NCBI GenBank assembly: GCA_900317505.1
Contig: ONHB01000019.1
Location: 1-43,220 of the forward strand
From: an uncultured Lachnospiraceae bacterium
Lineage (GTDB): Bacteria > Bacillota > Clostridia > Lachnospirales > Lachnospiraceae
DNA: 43,220 bases
Reading direction: 5' to 3'
Under the pieces are notes generated by a model. That model ran no database searches, was not told where the DNA came from, and saw nothing but the letters and a program-made list of their open reading frames with translations. The position numbers were made by a program, and so were the translations under genes. How positions within the stretch are numbered: the stretch's first letter is position 1; each line of letters begins with the position of its first letter. Positions 17,911 through 26,729 of this stretch are shown piece after piece.

Positions 17911-18369
17911 TTATGACATTCCATTTACGGTTTTATACTTGTAAAGCATCTCTGCATGATTCTGTTCCTCGACCTGAATGTCTGCAAGAAGCTTTCTGAC
18001 ATCACTATTGGAAAAATTGAAGACGTCGGAATTGTATTCACCGGAAACCAGCTTTTCTGTGCCGATGCAGTCTGTTGCAAGATAATTATCTTCTTTTTTA
18101 TCATCACTGTTTGTCAGCTGGTCATAAGTTGCTTTGGGGTTATAATCCTTGCCATCGCTATCATTGCAGTCACAAGACGGTACTTTTCCGTTTAAAACCT
18201 GTCCCAACGAGTCGAAGTGTTTTTGTTCTTCATCCGCAAGTCTGGAAAACAGGTCCTTTAATACTTCATCATGAGCTTCTTTGCTGTAACGGTTGTATTT
18301 GTCGATGCATGCCTGCTCCTGTGTCTGTAAATCCTGAATTGTTGTTGTCTCTTTTTCTGTTAAAATCAC
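17911..18369 (-). CDS. Spore coat (CotF-like)/ferritin-like domain protein
   Basis: About 152 residues, all helical, with ferritin-like repeats: TQEQACIDKYNRYSKEAHDEVLKDLF and ADEEQKHFDSLGQVLNG, then LLADIQVEEQNHAEMLYKY, giving E-x6-Y and EExxH pairs spaced as in ferritin-like helices. Clostridial homologues are annotated as spore coat or CotF-type proteins. A Cys-rich middle (PSCDCNDSDGKD) is unusual for that family. I start at GTG 18369 because GGGAGG lies 8 bases before it and homologues begin near LTEKETTTIQDL; an upstream ATG is available but has no such site. A terminator follows directly. Confidence 0.72.
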   Translation of the reverse strand: MILTEKETTTIQDLQTQEQACIDKYNRYSKEAHDEVLKDLFSRLADEEQKHFDSLGQVLNGKVPSCDCNDSDGKDYNPKATYDQLTNSDDKKEDNYLATDCIGTEKLVSGEYNSDVFNFSNSDVRKLLADIQVEEQNHAEMLYKYKTVNGMS

Positions 18370-18553
18370 GTCTGTATCCTCCCATTTATTTTTTAATCCT
18401 TCCATATATAATACTGTCTGTATATCGGGCAATATGGAAATATGCGATTATAAGACGTAGTATTTGCTTAATAATGAAAAATATACCTTTAAAATGATAA
18501 AAAAAATAAATTAACGCGCCCTGTTTTCTCCATTCCCATTCTCCATTCCCTTG

Positions 18554-18582
18554 TTGCTAATTCCTTTGAAAATAGGTATACT
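18554..18582 (+). promoter_or_regulatory. Sigma-A-type promoter of the DtxR/MntR-like gene
   Basis: A -35 TTGCTA (18554-18559) and a -10 TATACT (18577-18582) are separated by 17 bases. The start point would be near 18589, about 90 bases before the gene. Confidence 0.6.
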
Positions 18583-18586
18583 TATT

Positions 18587-18608
18587 ATATGTGTATATTT
18601 ATACATAT
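18587..18608 (+). promoter_or_regulatory. Palindrome at the transcription start, candidate operator
   Basis: A 22-bp imperfect inverted repeat with arms ATATGTGTATA and TTTATACATAT starts 4 bases after the -10 box. Its position is that of an operator and the gene downstream encodes a metal-dependent repressor, so autoregulation is possible. The AT-rich content makes chance a real alternative. Confidence 0.4.
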
Positions 18609-18678
18609 CTTTATATTTTGAGCACCCACGACAGTCTGTGCCAATTTATACTATACCATAAAAGGAGGTTCTATCGGC

Positions 18679-19050
18679 ATGGCAACAAACGCATCTTCCG
18701 AAAACTATTTAGAAACAATATTAATGTTGGGGAATACCTTACCTGTTGTACGTTCAGTAGATATTGCCAATGCACTTGGTTTCAAGAAATCAAGCGTCAG
18801 CATTGCAATGAAAAATTTAAGAGAACAGGGATACATTACCGTGACAGATGCCGGATTTATTTATCTGACCGAATCCGGAAAAGCAATTGCAGATATGATT
18901 TTTGAAAGACACGAATTTTTATCCAAATGGCTGATTTCGCTCGGCGTTGACAGCACCATCGCAACAGATGATGCATGCCAGATTGAGCACGTCATCAGTC
19001 CCGAAAGTTTTGAAGCAATCAAAAAATATGTCAAAGGCACCAGCAAATAA
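18679..19050 (+). CDS. DtxR/MntR-family metal-dependent transcriptional regulator
   Basis: Small cytoplasmic regulator of 123 residues. An N-terminal winged helix (SSENYLETILML through VRSVDIANALGFKKSSVSIAMKNLREQGYITV) is followed by the dimerisation/metal region (RHEFLSKWLISLGV, DDACQIEHVISPESF), with the conserved acidic-Cys-x-x-Glu-His pattern of metal ligands. It lacks the C-terminal SH3/FeoA domain, as in MntR-type proteins. These sense Fe or Mn; the metal cannot be decided here. AAAGGAGG stands 10 bases before the ATG. It is monocistronic, between its own promoter and a perfect terminator. Confidence 0.9.
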   Translation: MATNASSENYLETILMLGNTLPVVRSVDIANALGFKKSSVSIAMKNLREQGYITVTDAGFIYLTESGKAIADMIFERHEFLSKWLISLGVDSTIATDDACQIEHVISPESFEAIKKYVKGTSK

Positions 19051-19066
19051 ATTTCTATAGTTATTT

Positions 19067-19098
19067 AAAGATCTGCTCTAATGGGCAGATCTTTTTTT
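19067..19098 (+). terminator. Terminator of the metal-regulator gene
   Basis: AAAGATCTGC (19067-19076) and GCAGATCTTT (19085-19094) are perfect arms with an 8-base loop, followed by T residues. It lies 17 bases after the stop. Confidence 0.92.
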
Positions 19099-19443
19099 AT
19101 GCTTATTTTTCAGATTTCAGCTTGCAAAAATGCAAGAAAAAAATCATGTCGATTTTTGCAAGTGTTCTTGCAAACTTGTGTTATAAAATAAAGAAACCTT
19201 GAAAATTCAAAGTTTCTTTGTCGTTTTTTGTTTTTGTGTTAAAAGATGATTATACGATTTTCCTTTGATTTCAGGCTTTGCTTTTTGCATATTTTTGCAA
19301 GAAATCATATTATTTTGAAGTCAAACATGCGTTTTTATTTTTACAATTACATCTGTTATTGATATCTTTTTTATTTCATTTCACTTATTATTTATCTCTG
19401 TTTGAGCATTTTTTCATCAATGACAGATGATATTTAACCATAT
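19099..19443. other. Convergent intergenic region with TGCAAG repeats and a hairpin
   Basis: No gene seen. It contains three TGCAAG and two CTTGCA copies between 19121 and 19301, two pairs forming perfect inverted repeats (19121-19136 and 19157-19172). It also holds an 8+5 bp hairpin at 19190-19219 (AAAGAAAC-C-TTGAA and TTCAA-A-GTTTCTTT) that on the minus strand is followed by ATTTTAT and may end transcription of the glycosylase gene. Confidence 0.6.
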
Positions 19444-20709
19444 TCAATCGTTTTTATCACCGAAAATCATGTGATAACCATAGTTATTTTTTATAGTTTC
19501 AGCTCTTGCCGCTATATCATCCATATTATTTTTATAATTCTTTTTTCTTTTTGCAGATACGGTCTCTGTATTTTCCTCTGTCACAGGCTTTTCGTTTGCA
19601 TTTTTCTTACGATTGATACAATTTATATTTCCACACTGCTCACAGATGTTTAAATCGGTGCAGTCTTTTTTCTCATCCTGTTTCCATGTGAAAAAAGCAA
19701 CCGTCTTTTGCGGCACAAATACCTTGGCTTCATTGATCTTTACATCCTGTATATTCTGTTTTTCTATGAGATTTCCGACCTGCGCAACATCCTCTACATC
19801 CAGAAACTTCATGCCTGCCACGTAAGTCCCTGTTTGCAGGGCGTGTTCATCATAAAAGGCCCTGTATGCGCGTCTTAGCACACCCATAGCATAACATTCC
19901 ACGATATATGCCTTTAACAGCTCCTCTTTTTGCTCATAACGCTCGATCCAGTCATCAAAAAAGCTTCCTAGTGACATAAGTACGAGTATCCGGCTGTCCT
20001 CCTGAGATTGAAACCAGACGGTTATTTTATGTCTGATAAGCTGGTGGAGCGCTTCCTGTTCGGCAAGCTTTGATTCATCCAAATTCCAACCATCATACAG
20101 ATCCTTCCAAACCTTGACAAGCAGCTCCTCTTCAATCCCCTGCATATGACTCTCCCGCAGGATTTCCGTATAATCTCCATACTCCATAGGCAGAGAATAC
20201 TCATAAGAGCCCTCAGAAGGCCATAAGAGGTCTTTCCATACATGGATAAGTCTATCCAAAGAAAAAGCCGCGTTTGCCGGACTGGTAGACGGCAAAACAA
20301 CGGCTTTCATGTGTATCGTTGGTTCGATATATTTTTTGTAATACTTCTCTGCTGCCTTGCCATTTACATAGATGCGTCTGATTTGTGCCTTTTTGATAAT
20401 ATCGGTCAGATCGGCCGCGACAGCATTTTTGATACTGCTGTCTGAAGATCCGACGATATCACATTCCCTTATCACATCCCACAACGCAATATGATGATCG
20501 AGCAGCATTTGTTTTTTGGCAGCGATATCATACGGGGTTGTACTTTTGGTAACAGCAGACATCACTTTCCAGAAACGATTTTGGGGATGACCGTAATAAA
20601 AGCCATTCTCCCTTGATTTTACAGATGGCAGACTTCCTAATATTAAGATTTCTGAATTTTCATCGTATACAGGCTCAAAGGGCTGCACAATATGCGTATA
20701 CTCTGCCAT
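19444..20709 (-). CDS. DNA-deoxyinosine glycosylase fused to a MetH-activation-like domain
   Basis: Protein of 421 residues. Residues 1-165 are a uracil-DNA-glycosylase-superfamily domain of the deoxyinosine/hypoxanthine glycosylase type: motif I is ILILGSLPSVKSRENGFYYG then HPQNRFW, motif II is VLPSTSPANA. It would excise deaminated adenine from DNA. About residues 170-360 form a second domain whose pattern (LVLMSLGSFFDDWIERYE, LLKAYIVECYAMGVLRRAY, KVFVPQKTVAFF, then CEQCGNINCINRK) resembles the SAM-binding activation domain of cobalamin-dependent methionine synthase found alone in Clostridia. The tail is charged and probably disordered. Domain one is confident; the second is a pattern judgement from memory. 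The gene starts 11 bases after the NSS transporter stop. Confidence 0.8.
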   Translation of the reverse strand: MAEYTHIVQPFEPVYDENSEILILGSLPSVKSRENGFYYGHPQNRFWKVMSAVTKSTTPYDIAAKKQMLLDHHIALWDVIRECDIVGSSDSSIKNAVAADLTDIIKKAQIRRIYVNGKAAEKYYKKYIEPTIHMKAVVLPSTSPANAAFSLDRLIHVWKDLLWPSEGSYEYSLPMEYGDYTEILRESHMQGIEEELLVKVWKDLYDGWNLDESKLAEQEALHQLIRHKITVWFQSQEDSRILVLMSLGSFFDDWIERYEQKEELLKAYIVECYAMGVLRRAYRAFYDEHALQTGTYVAGMKFLDVEDVAQVGNLIEKQNIQDVKINEAKVFVPQKTVAFFTWKQDEKKDCTDLNICEQCGNINCINRKKNANEKPVTEENTETVSAKRKKNYKNNMDDIAARAETIKNNYGYHMIFGDKND

Positions 20710-20720
20710 TGTAATTAACC

Positions 20721-22130
20721 TCAGTCAAAAATATTTAAAATTCCAATCGATTTTAAGAATAAGATAAACAGCATAACCGGTGCAATATATTTCATCATAA
20801 CGGCATATAATTTTGCACGGCCGAATTTTTCACCATTTTTCTCAGCTTCATCAATAATAAACTGCGGCTTTTTCACCCAGCCGATCAGGATACAGGTACC
20901 AATGGAGATTAACGGCATCAGCACATTGTTACTGATATAATCCATAACATCCAGAACCTGCGCTACAGTGCCGTTTGGAAGCTTCACTTCAAAGTACAGC
21001 TTATTGTAGCCAAGACATACGATCACACCAAAAACAAGAGCGATGACAGTCTCAAGAATTGTTGCCTGAACACGTTTTAAGTGGAATTTATCCATAAAGC
21101 TTGATACAACCGCTTCTTCGATCGAAATAGCACTTGTGATGGCTGCAAATAAAACCATGGCAAAAAACATACATCCGATCACATTGCCAACCACACCCAT
21201 CTGGGCAAAAACCTTGGGCAGGGATACAAACATCAGACTCGGTCCGGATGCTTCCATACCCTCTCTTCCCATGAAAGTAAATACTGCGGGAATGATCATA
21301 ACACCTGCTAAAATTGCGACACCTGTGTCAAAAATTTCAATCTGATTGATAGATTTAACAAGGTTGGCATCATCCTTTACATAAGAGCCATAAGCGATCA
21401 TAATACCCATGGCAACACTCAGACTGAAAAACAGCTGTCCCATGGCATCAACCAAAACAGAGAAAAACTTGCCAAATGTAAGACCTTCCAGATCCGGCAC
21501 CAGATAAATTTTTAATCCCTGCATACCGGTACGAACAACTCCGTCATCGCCGGTATAGCTGATGGTCAGTGAGAAAATCGCAATTCCTAATACAAGAATA
21601 ATCAGGATTGGCATGATGATCTTTGAAAACGATTCGATTCCCTTATTGACACCCAGGATAATAACGCCGGATACAACACCGAGGAAAATAACCATATATA
21701 CAATCGGTGATACATCAGATGTGATAAATCCGGTAAAATAACCGTCCTGAGCAGCATTCATACCATCACCGGTCAAAAATGCAACAAAATATTTGATAAC
21801 CCATCCACCAATCGCACAATAATACGGCATAATGATGGCCGGGATGAGGCATCCCAAAATACCTAAAAATCCAAAACGTTTGTCAACAACACGATATGCG
21901 GTAAGCGGTCCCTGCTTGGTATTTCTTCCGATCGCGATATCTGTTGTCAGAAGCGAGAAACCAAAGGTCAGGGCAAGAACTATGTAAACGACTAAAAACA
22001 GTCCTCCTCCATCCTTGGCCGCCAGATACGGGAACCTCCAGATATTTCCCAATCCTACAGCACTTCCTGCTGCTGCCAGTACAAATCCCAGCGAGCCGGA
22101 AAATGCGTGTCTCTGTGTTTTCTTTTCCAT
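20721..22130 (-). CDS. Sodium-dependent transporter, NSS/SNF family
   Basis: Membrane symporter of 469 residues with 11-12 predicted helices, taking up an amino acid or related amine with Na+. The N-terminal signature is clear: GFVLAAAGSAVGLGNIWRFP, which builds the sodium and substrate sites of LeuT-type proteins, and TDIAIGRNTKQGPLTAYR. The substrate cannot be predicted. Its 3' end is 11 bases before the glycosylase start, which suggests a shared transcript. Confidence 0.93.
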   Translation of the reverse strand: MEKKTQRHAFSGSLGFVLAAAGSAVGLGNIWRFPYLAAKDGGGLFLVVYIVLALTFGFSLLTTDIAIGRNTKQGPLTAYRVVDKRFGFLGILGCLIPAIIMPYYCAIGGWVIKYFVAFLTGDGMNAAQDGYFTGFITSDVSPIVYMVIFLGVVSGVIILGVNKGIESFSKIIMPILIILVLGIAIFSLTISYTGDDGVVRTGMQGLKIYLVPDLEGLTFGKFFSVLVDAMGQLFFSLSVAMGIMIAYGSYVKDDANLVKSINQIEIFDTGVAILAGVMIIPAVFTFMGREGMEASGPSLMFVSLPKVFAQMGVVGNVIGCMFFAMVLFAAITSAISIEEAVVSSFMDKFHLKRVQATILETVIALVFGVIVCLGYNKLYFEVKLPNGTVAQVLDVMDYISNNVLMPLISIGTCILIGWVKKPQFIIDEAEKNGEKFGRAKLYAVMMKYIAPVMLFILFLKSIGILNIFD

Positions 22131-22351
22131 AAAAAATTCTCCCTTTACTTAAAATTTGTCATATATGTTTACTATTATCTTTTATTTTGGCACTTTTTTC
22201 AACTAATTTCTTTTTCATGGCATGGATATACAATTTTTCATATAAAAACAGTGTCCAAAAGACACAGAATATTCATTTGCATTTTGTATATGAATCAACT
22301 AAACTTATATTTATAATTATCTGATTTATTTTAAGAAAGGAAAGACAAATC

Positions 22352-22651
22352 ATGAGTCAGGAAAAAGTCGATCAATATAAAAAGGAAAAGAAAAACCGCA
22401 AAGCCAATATGAAAAAAGCTAAACGCCATAAAAAGATGTGGAAGATCTTCGGTCCCATCCTTGCAATTCTCATTGTTGCGTTAATCGGTGCCGGAATTTA
22501 TTTTATTCCCCAATGGACCAACCAGAAGGCTGAGGAAACGCAGGCTGACCAGATCGATTATGACCAGCTGATGCAGATGATCAATCAAAGCGCCGGATCC
22601 ACAAGCGAGGACAGCATCGGAACTGATGCCGGCAGCACAAGTGCAGAATAA
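22352..22651 (+). CDS. Small single-pass membrane protein, unknown function
   Basis: 99 residues. A strongly basic N-terminus (YKKEKKNRKANMKKAKRHKK) precedes one membrane helix (IFGPILAILIVALIGAGIYFI) and an acidic, Ser/Thr-rich external tail. The positive-inside rule puts the N-terminus in the cytoplasm. I recognise no family. GAAAGGAAAG stands before the ATG, and a perfect terminator follows directly, so it is a real monocistronic gene. Confidence 0.75.
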   Translation: MSQEKVDQYKKEKKNRKANMKKAKRHKKMWKIFGPILAILIVALIGAGIYFIPQWTNQKAEETQADQIDYDQLMQMINQSAGSTSEDSIGTDAGSTSAE

Positions 22652-22654
22652 AAT

Positions 22655-22692
22655 AAAAGCACAACCTGTATTTTCACAGGCTGTGCTTTTTT
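22655..22692. terminator. Bidirectional terminator between the small membrane gene and purL
   Basis: AAAAGCACAACCTGT and ACAGGCTGTGCTTTTTT form a long stem with one mismatch. A tracts and T tracts flank it on both sides, so it can end both converging genes. Confidence 0.9.
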
Positions 22693-22737
22693 ATCTCTAT
22701 ATTCTATATACCGTTTTCACAATCTGACAACCACATT

Positions 22738-25700
22738 TTACTGGAAGTAACGGACACCGGATTCAAAGATCTTCATATCCTGTTCTCCATAGATATTGAT
22801 TGCAACAGCATCATCACGTCTTTCGGAATGAGCCATCTTACCAAAGCAGCGGCCATCCGGTGAGGTAATACCTTCAATCGCTACATAAGAGCCGTTGACG
22901 TTCCATTCTTCATCCATAGATACGTTTCCATTGAAATCTGCATACTGTGTAGCAACCTGTCCATTGGCAAACAGCTTGTCGATCCACTCCTTGGGTGCTA
23001 CGAAACGTCCTTCACCGTGTGAAGCCGGATTGACATAGGTCTTGCCAAGCTCAGCCATCTGCAGCCAGGGCGATTTGTTGGATACAACCTTTGTGTATAC
23101 CATCTTAGAAATGTGACGGTTGATCGTATTGAAGGTCAATGTCGGTGAATCCTCTTTCTGACCTACGATCTCGCCGTAAGGTACAAGTCCCAGCTTGATC
23201 AACGCCTGGAAACCGTTGCAGACACCAAGTGCCAGACCGTCTCTCTTATTTAATAAGTCCATAACAGCATCTTTGATCTTGGCATTCTGGAATGCAGTTG
23301 CGAAGAACTTTGCACTTCCGTCTGGTTCGTCACCTGCGGAGAAACCTCCGGGGAACATGATGATCTGTGCCTGAGCGATTGCCTTTTCAAATTCATCAAC
23401 GGATTCTCTGATGTCCTCTGCTGATAAGTTGCGGAATACCTTGGTCACCACATTGGCTCCTGCTCTTTCAAATGCCTTGGTACTGTCGTATTCACAGTTT
23501 GTTCCGGGGAATAACGGAATAAATACGGTAGGCTTTGCAATCTTGTTCTTGCATACATAAATATCTTTTGTAGCATATAATTTTACTTCAATCGGATCGG
23601 TTGCCTTGACAGCCTTGGTCGGGAATACTTTTTCAAGCTTCTTCTTCCATGCATCCAGCGCTTCTGACTCACTGACAGTTGTGTCACCAAACTTAAATCC
23701 ATCTTCAATGACGGTTCCGACTGTTTCATAAGCAATACCGGAAGCATCAACAATGCTCATCATGCTGACAGGTACTTCCAACAGGAAGTTGCCAAGCTCG
23801 TTTTTGAAAAACTCATCGTTTTCTACCATACCGTCAAATCTGACACCAAAGCCGTTACCGAATGCCATCTTGGCTGCAGCAGCTGCGATACCCTTGGAAT
23901 CCAGTACATATGCAGAAATGACAGCTTTGTCATGAATAAGCTCTGCTACCTTTTCATAGGTATCTGCTACCTTTTTGTATACCGGCAGATCATATTCATC
24001 TTTGGGAAGACGTACAACCAAAAGCTTGCTTCCTACTTTCTTAAATTCAGGAGTAATGATTTCCGGATATTTTGCCACATCCACAGCAAATGACACCAGT
24101 GTCGGAGGCACATCAATATCATTGAAGGTTCCTGACATACTGTCTTTACCACCGATACTCGGCAGACCATATCCAATCTGTGCATCATAAGCACCGAGTA
24201 AAGCTGCAAAAGGCTGGCTCCAACGATGTTTATCTTCGGTCATTCTACGGAAATATTCCTGGAATGTAAAACGTACTTTTTTGAAATCACCACCTGCAGC
24301 AACGATCTTGCTCAGTGATTCGGTAATTGCATAAACAGCTCCATGATAAGGGCTCCAGCTTGAAAGGTAAGGATCAAAACCATAGCTCATCATGGTAACA
24401 GTCTCTGTCTTTCCTTTTAATAAAGGAAGCTTTGCAACCATGGTCTGTGTCTCTGTCAGCTGATATTTACCACCATAAGGCATATAAACGCTTCCTGCAC
24501 CGATAGATGCATCAAACATTTCCACCAGGCCCTTCTGGCTGCAGACATTCAGATCGTTGAGAGTGCGGAGAAAGGCTTTTTTGACATCACCTTCTGCTAC
24601 GGCATCCGCAACATCTGCGATTGCATATTCATTGAAATAGTTATCTTCTTTTTTCGGAACATCGATTGCAACATCAGCTTCCTGATGTGCTCCGTTGGTA
24701 TCCAGGAAGGCACGAGAGATATTGACAATCTTTTTGCCTCTCCATTCAAGCACCAGTCTGGGCTCTTTTGTTACAACAGCCACTTCTACTGCTTCGAGAT
24801 TTTCTTCTGCAGCATATTTCAAAAATTCCTGTACATCCTTGGGATCTACAACAACTGCCATTCTTTCCTGAGATTCGGAAATAGCAAGCTCGGTACCATC
24901 AAGACCTGCATATTTTTTAGGAACTTTGTCAAGATCAACAACCAGGCCGTCTGCCAGCTCACCGATTGCTACGGATACACCGCCGGCACCAAAGTCATTA
25001 CATTTTTTGATCAGCTTGGAAACCTCTGCTCTGCGGAACAATCTCTGGATCTTGCGCTCAGTAGGTGCATTACCCTTCTGAACCTCTGCTCCACAGGTTT
25101 CAATAGAGCTTTCGGTATGTACCTTGGAAGAACCGGTTGCACCACCACAGCCGTCACGTCCGGTACGTCCGCCAAGCAGGATGATGATATCGCCCGGATC
25201 GGAATTTTCACGGATTACGTTTTTGCGGGGAGCGGCTCCCATAACGGCACCGATCTCCATACGTTTTGCAACATAATTGGGATGATACAGTTCTTTTACA
25301 TAACCGGTTGCAAGACCGATCTGATTACCATAGGAAGAATAACCGCTTGCAGCTCCGGTAACCAGCTTCTTTTGCGGAAGCTTGCCTTTTAATGTATCTT
25401 TGATCGGCACGGTAGGATCTGCAGCGCCTGTGATACGCATTGCCTGATATACATAACCACGGCCTGAGAGCGGATCACGGATAGCACCACCAAGACAGGT
25501 TGCGGCGCCACCAAAGGGCTCGATCTCTGTCGGATGGTTGTGTGTCTCATTTTTAAAAAATACAAGCCATTCCTCTGTCTGTCCGTCGATTTCAACCGGA
25601 ACAACAACAGAGCATGCATTGATTTCATCGGATACTTCCATATCTTCAAGCTTACCTTCGGCACGAAGCTTTTTCATCGCCATCAATGCTAAGTCCATCA

Positions 25701-26523
25701 GACAGACAAATTTGTCATCACGGCCCTTGTACATTTCATTGTGTGTATCAAGATATGCATGATAAGTTTTTTCAATGGGAGCTTTATAATAACCGTCTTC
25801 GATTTCCACATTTTTCAACTCGGTAGAGAATGTGGTGTGGCGGCAGTGATCAGACCAGTATGTATCAAGCACACGGATCTCAGTCATAGTCGGATCACGA
25901 TGCTCTTCATTGTGGTAATAATTTTGAATATGAAGGAAATCCTTGAATGTCATGGCAAGTCCGAGAGAATTGTAAAGCTTCTTCAGATCCTCAACGATCA
26001 TATCCTTGAAGCCGTCAAATACGATCACGTCTGCGGGCTCTTCATATGCGGTAACCAGTGTTTCCGGCTTAACCATATCTGTTTCACGCGAATCAACCGG
26101 GTTGATACAATATGCCTTGATTTCTGCAAACTCCTCATCGGAAATATTTCCTGATAATAAATAGGTAACTGCAGTTTTGATGATCGGCTCTTCATCTTCC
26201 TTTAAAAACTTCACGCACTGCATAGCGGAATCGGCTCTCTGGTCAAACTGACCCGGCAGAAATTCCACGCTGAAGGTTCTTTCACCCGGTTTCACTTCGA
26301 TATTTTCTTCATATAAAATATCAACCGGAGGTTCAGAAAAAACGGTCTTGCAGGCACGTTTAAATACCTCATCAGATAAATTCTCGACATCATAACGGAT
26401 GAAAATTCTTACTTTTTCAAGTCCGTCTACGCCAAGGTAACTCTTTAAATCTTCATACAGTTCTGTAGCTTTGACTGCAAAGGCAGCCTTTTTTTCCACG
26501 TAAATACGTCTTACATTTGCCAT
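22738..26523 (-). CDS. purL: Phosphoribosylformylglycinamidine synthase, single-chain (PurL/PurQ fused)
   Basis: Fourth step of purine synthesis: FGAR plus glutamine and ATP gives FGAM. 1261 residues, the long clostridial/streptococcal type, with the PurS-like linker and synthetase halves first (SDHCRHTTFSTELK, FKNETHNHPTEIEPFGGAATC, GGRTGRDGCGGATGSS) and a class-I glutamine amidotransferase at the C-terminus (FPGTNCEYDS, LGVCNGFQALIKLG with the catalytic Cys, NPASHGEGRF with the catalytic His). All signatures are present. The start ATG 26523 gives MANVRRIYVEKK and has GGAGG 11 bases upstream; longer starts lack a site. A strong promoter lies at 26579-26606. It is not clustered with other pur genes here. 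Confidence 0.96.
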   Translation of the reverse strand: MANVRRIYVEKKAAFAVKATELYEDLKSYLGVDGLEKVRIFIRYDVENLSDEVFKRACKTVFSEPPVDILYEENIEVKPGERTFSVEFLPGQFDQRADSAMQCVKFLKEDEEPIIKTAVTYLLSGNISDEEFAEIKAYCINPVDSRETDMVKPETLVTAYEEPADVIVFDGFKDMIVEDLKKLYNSLGLAMTFKDFLHIQNYYHNEEHRDPTMTEIRVLDTYWSDHCRHTTFSTELKNVEIEDGYYKAPIEKTYHAYLDTHNEMYKGRDDKFVCLMDLALMAMKKLRAEGKLEDMEVSDEINACSVVVPVEIDGQTEEWLVFFKNETHNHPTEIEPFGGAATCLGGAIRDPLSGRGYVYQAMRITGAADPTVPIKDTLKGKLPQKKLVTGAASGYSSYGNQIGLATGYVKELYHPNYVAKRMEIGAVMGAAPRKNVIRENSDPGDIIILLGGRTGRDGCGGATGSSKVHTESSIETCGAEVQKGNAPTERKIQRLFRRAEVSKLIKKCNDFGAGGVSVAIGELADGLVVDLDKVPKKYAGLDGTELAISESQERMAVVVDPKDVQEFLKYAAEENLEAVEVAVVTKEPRLVLEWRGKKIVNISRAFLDTNGAHQEADVAIDVPKKEDNYFNEYAIADVADAVAEGDVKKAFLRTLNDLNVCSQKGLVEMFDASIGAGSVYMPYGGKYQLTETQTMVAKLPLLKGKTETVTMMSYGFDPYLSSWSPYHGAVYAITESLSKIVAAGGDFKKVRFTFQEYFRRMTEDKHRWSQPFAALLGAYDAQIGYGLPSIGGKDSMSGTFNDIDVPPTLVSFAVDVAKYPEIITPEFKKVGSKLLVVRLPKDEYDLPVYKKVADTYEKVAELIHDKAVISAYVLDSKGIAAAAAKMAFGNGFGVRFDGMVENDEFFKNELGNFLLEVPVSMMSIVDASGIAYETVGTVIEDGFKFGDTTVSESEALDAWKKKLEKVFPTKAVKATDPIEVKLYATKDIYVCKNKIAKPTVFIPLFPGTNCEYDSTKAFERAGANVVTKVFRNLSAEDIRESVDEFEKAIAQAQIIMFPGGFSAGDEPDGSAKFFATAFQNAKIKDAVMDLLNKRDGLALGVCNGFQALIKLGLVPYGEIVGQKEDSPTLTFNTINRHISKMVYTKVVSNKSPWLQMAELGKTYVNPASHGEGRFVAPKEWIDKLFANGQVATQYADFNGNVSMDEEWNVNGSYVAIEGITSPDGRCFGKMAHSERRDDAVAINIYGEQDMKIFESGVRYFQ

Positions 26524-26578
26524 ATTTGTCGTTTCCTCCATCATTTGTGTACCAATCTCCTGCGCTGGCACTATTTCT

Positions 26579-26606
26579 ATTATACAAGATTCACCCCTTT
26601 TTTCAA
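26579..26606 (-). promoter_or_regulatory. Promoter of purL
   Basis: On the minus strand TTGAAA (26606-26601), 16 bases, TATAAT (26584-26579). The start point would be near 26572, about 50 bases before the purL ATG. No purine riboswitch-like fold was recognised in the short leader. Confidence 0.75.
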
Positions 26607-26693
26607 TAATGGTTTAGACCGTTTTTATAGTATCAGATGTTTTTTTATCGAATGCTGTCAATGAGAGAGCCATGAAAGGTATCCGGATGGGTA

Positions 26694-26729
26694 AAAAAAC
26701 AGGTTTACAAAATATTTTACCTGTTTTTT
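26694..26729. terminator. Bidirectional terminator-like hairpin upstream of purL
   Basis: AAAAACAGGT and ACCTGTTTTTT form a perfect arm pair with a 14-base loop, with A and T tracts outside. On the minus strand it would stop read-through into purL. Confidence 0.7.

Larger units (their letters stand above)
18370..18678. other. Divergent intergenic region
   Basis: This 309-base gap lies between the divergent coat-like gene and the metal-regulator gene. It holds the plus-strand promoter and palindrome described separately, and a short 13-base direct repeat on TCTCCATTCCC (about 18529-18552). I see no gene in it. Confidence 0.6.

Noticed and set aside
24685..25392. Plus-strand frame of 235 codons inside purL
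   Set aside because: Lies wholly within the well-supported purL gene, with Cys/Phe-rich composition typical of antisense frames and no ribosome site.
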